64,000 nucleotides of DNA from Alligator mississippiensis (taxonomy: Eukaryota > Chordata > Crocodylia > Alligatoridae), in the NCBI RefSeq assembly GCF_030867095.1, contig NC_081827.1, positions 217,065,810 through 217,129,809 of the forward strand, written 5' to 3'. The translations under genes were made by a program, and so were the position numbers. Numbering within the stretch: the first letter of the stretch is position 1; every line of letters starts with the position of its first letter. Shown piece after piece: positions 62,433 to 64,000 of this stretch. The notes under the pieces were generated by a model. That model ran no database searches. It had not been told where the DNA came from and was given only the letters and a program-made list of their open reading frames with translations.

Positions 62433-63420
62433 GGGTATGTACAAACATTCAGAGAGGTTAGAAGGAGGTTAGATCAAGTTAAAAATGGCCACCTGATCTA
62501 AGGTAAGTCGGGATGGGGGGGGTTAGTGGTGGGGCTTGGGGAGACCAGGGGGCAAGCAGGGTTTGCGGGGTGGGGGGGGAGATTCTGGAGCTAGTGGGTC
62601 TGCAGGGGGGCTGAGGGGATTGGGAGGGCTAGTGGGGTCCATGGGGGGTTGGTTGGGTCCAGAAGGGTTTGGCAGGAGCACATGGGATCTGTAAGGGGTT
62701 TGGGGAGGATCAGAAGGGCTAGCAGGAACCTCAGTGGGGTTGTCGGATCTGGGAGGGTTTGGCATGATCAGGGAGGCTAGCAGGGTCCACAGGGAAGGCT
62801 TAGAGGGATGGCGGAGTTCTCTCCCCCCCCCACCAGGACCAGGGGCTATTTTTAGCCCCTCTGACTCTTCCAACCCCCAGCAAACCAAATCTCCTGATCA
62901 CACCCACTCCTCTCCCCACCACAACTTACTTCCTTGGCTCCTGGAAACAGCAAAAGCCAGTAAAACTGGCACCAAGAGTGACTTGTGGGATAGAAGGTTT
63001 GGCAGGCTTGGGGAGAGAGGAGGCTGGCTGGTCTGTTGTGGGCAGGTGGTCATTTGGTGGTGGGGCAAGAGGTACAATGCCAGCAGGGGTGTAGGAAAGT
63101 GCAGTGCCTGGGCTGGGGCCAGTGGCTGGACTTTCCCAGCCCTGAGGCCATGCTGGGAATTGTACAGAAGTTCAATTAGATCAGTCTTGCCAGATCTGAT
63201 CTAAGTAAGACTGCCTAAGAGGTACAGTAAACTTGGGTCAAGTCACCCATTTTTAGACCAATCTAGGCTTCCTGAACTTCTATACATTTCATACTTAGAT
63301 TGACCTAACTAGGAACCTTAGTGTAACTTCTGCACCTGAGCAAACTAAGTTGCATTGGGTGGCCATTTTTTATGCAATCTAATCTTCTCCTAACCTCCCC
63401 AAATGTCTGTATGTACACCT
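62433..63420. mobile_element. Non-autonomous DNA element, about 988 bp, with long inverted ends
   Basis: The left end (GGTATGTACAAACATTC, AGGTTAGAAGGAGGTTAGAT, AAAAATGGCCACC) and the inverse of the right end (GGTGTACATACAGACATTT, AGGTTAGGAGAAGATTAGAT, AAAAATGGCCACC) form an imperfect inverted repeat of about 65-70 bp. The core carries a G-rich block (62510-62780) and a C-rich block (62820-62935). No transposase. Target duplication unclear, so superfamily is not assigned. Confidence 0.75.
62510..62790. repeat. G-rich degenerate minisatellite inside the 62.4-63.4 kb element
   Basis: Motifs GGGTTTGG, AGAAGGG(C)TAGCAGG and TGGGATCTG recur every 30-50 bp (for example GATCAGAAGGGCTAGCAGGA and GATCAGGGAGGCTAGCAGGG). 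Strong plus-strand G bias. Confidence 0.7.
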
Positions 63421-63599
63421 TCTGTTGTTCAGAAGACAAACTGAACAGGAGCCTGTAATTATTTTCACTGCTAACTGTTTTAAATGTTAAGATTCCTACA
63501 TAGCAAATCTCTAACCAAAGAAAATTCCATATGCCAAACCACTATTTCAGGCATCCCCTACAGATAAGGAGGCACAATCTGTGTATAAAATTATTTTAG

Positions 63600-63950
63600 G
63601 CTCTAGGGGCATTTATATACATGCTTCAGGAGTGGGGCAGAGGACACTTTCATTAGAACAGCTCTGAGAGCTCTTGGAGCTGCTCTAATTAAAGCGCCTG
63701 GAGCATCATGTGTATCAGCGTCCCCCTGCTGAAAAACAGTGGTGGGAGCACTTTAACTAAAGGTCCTTGAATGATCTTTAGTTAAAGTGCCCCCACCACC
63801 ATTTTTCAGCACAAGGATGCTGATACACATGATGTTGGAGTTTGCTGGAGTATGGTAATCACCACGCTCCAGCAGACTCGATTAAACAGGTGTGCTGTAA
63901 TAACAGCACATTGAAACAGCCTTGCTGTATGTGTCTAGGCACCTTTAGTT
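63600..63950. mobile_element. Palindromic MITE, about 350 bp
   Basis: Arms at about 63713-63766 and 63774-63824 are inverted (TGATACACATGATG, GGTGGTGGGGGCACTTTAAC-type blocks) around a centre near 63768. Outer ends GGGGCATTTATATACATGC and, inverted, GGTGCCTAGACACATACAGC are weakly alike. A decayed relative lies at 1150-1405. Non-coding. Confidence 0.7.
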
Positions 63951-64000
63951 GACCAAATACAGTCCAGAAATATATGTTAAAGTTGAATGACTACAGTTTA

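Noticed and set aside
53300..64000. SCN3A first coding exon on the plus strand
   Set aside because: No frame encoding the conserved Nav N-terminus (PPGP..F, FIYGD, DPYY motifs) is present.

Overview
This is a 64 kb piece of a vertebrate nuclear genome. CR1 LINEs with crocodilian/turtle-like 3' ends, many hAT and Tigger-like DNA elements, solo-LTR-like insertions, and no Alu or L1 sequence point to a non-avian reptile, most likely a crocodilian such as Alligator. This is an inference from repeat content; no species marker was identified.

The only host protein-coding gene I can support is on the minus strand at the left end: the 5' part of a brain-type voltage-gated sodium channel alpha subunit, best matched to SCN2A. 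The first coding exon (5164-5430, codons 1-89) and the next exon (2058-2176, codons 90-128 plus two bases of codon 129) join in frame across a 2987-bp GT-AG intron. The second exon is followed by a U12-type AT-AC donor (ATATCCTTTT), as known for this intron in vertebrate sodium channel genes. The rest of the gene lies beyond position 1. About 33 kb upstream, at 38725-38745 and in the gene's own orientation, is a near-consensus RE1/NRSE (REST-binding) site, the silencer classically described for the type II sodium channel gene. The SCN2A promoter and non-coding first exon therefore probably lie between about 5.5 and 38.7 kb.

The rest is intron and intergenic DNA shaped by transposons. Four CR1 LINEs are present: plus strand at 12.4-14.4 and 22.2-25.8 kb, minus strand at 35.8-38.1 and 50.1-53.3 kb. 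All carry recognisable but broken ORF2, and the last is the longest, reaching into ORF1. Several insertions have ends defined to the base by target-site duplications: a 1686-bp hAT-like element (47492-49177), a 268-bp hAT-like MITE (49533-49800), a 358-bp solo LTR (11193-11550), a 738-bp solo LTR (57070-57807) sitting inside a Tigger-like MITE, a second intact copy of that MITE (59832-60126), and a 979-bp LTR-like insertion splitting the 22-26 kb CR1. GC-rich minisatellites and G-runs occur at 42.7-43.6, 47.6-48.9 and 62.5-62.8 kb. No tRNA, rRNA, CRISPR array or second coding gene was seen. In mammals SCN3A lies head-to-head with SCN2A, so it would be expected to the right on the plus strand, but none of its coding exons is visible.
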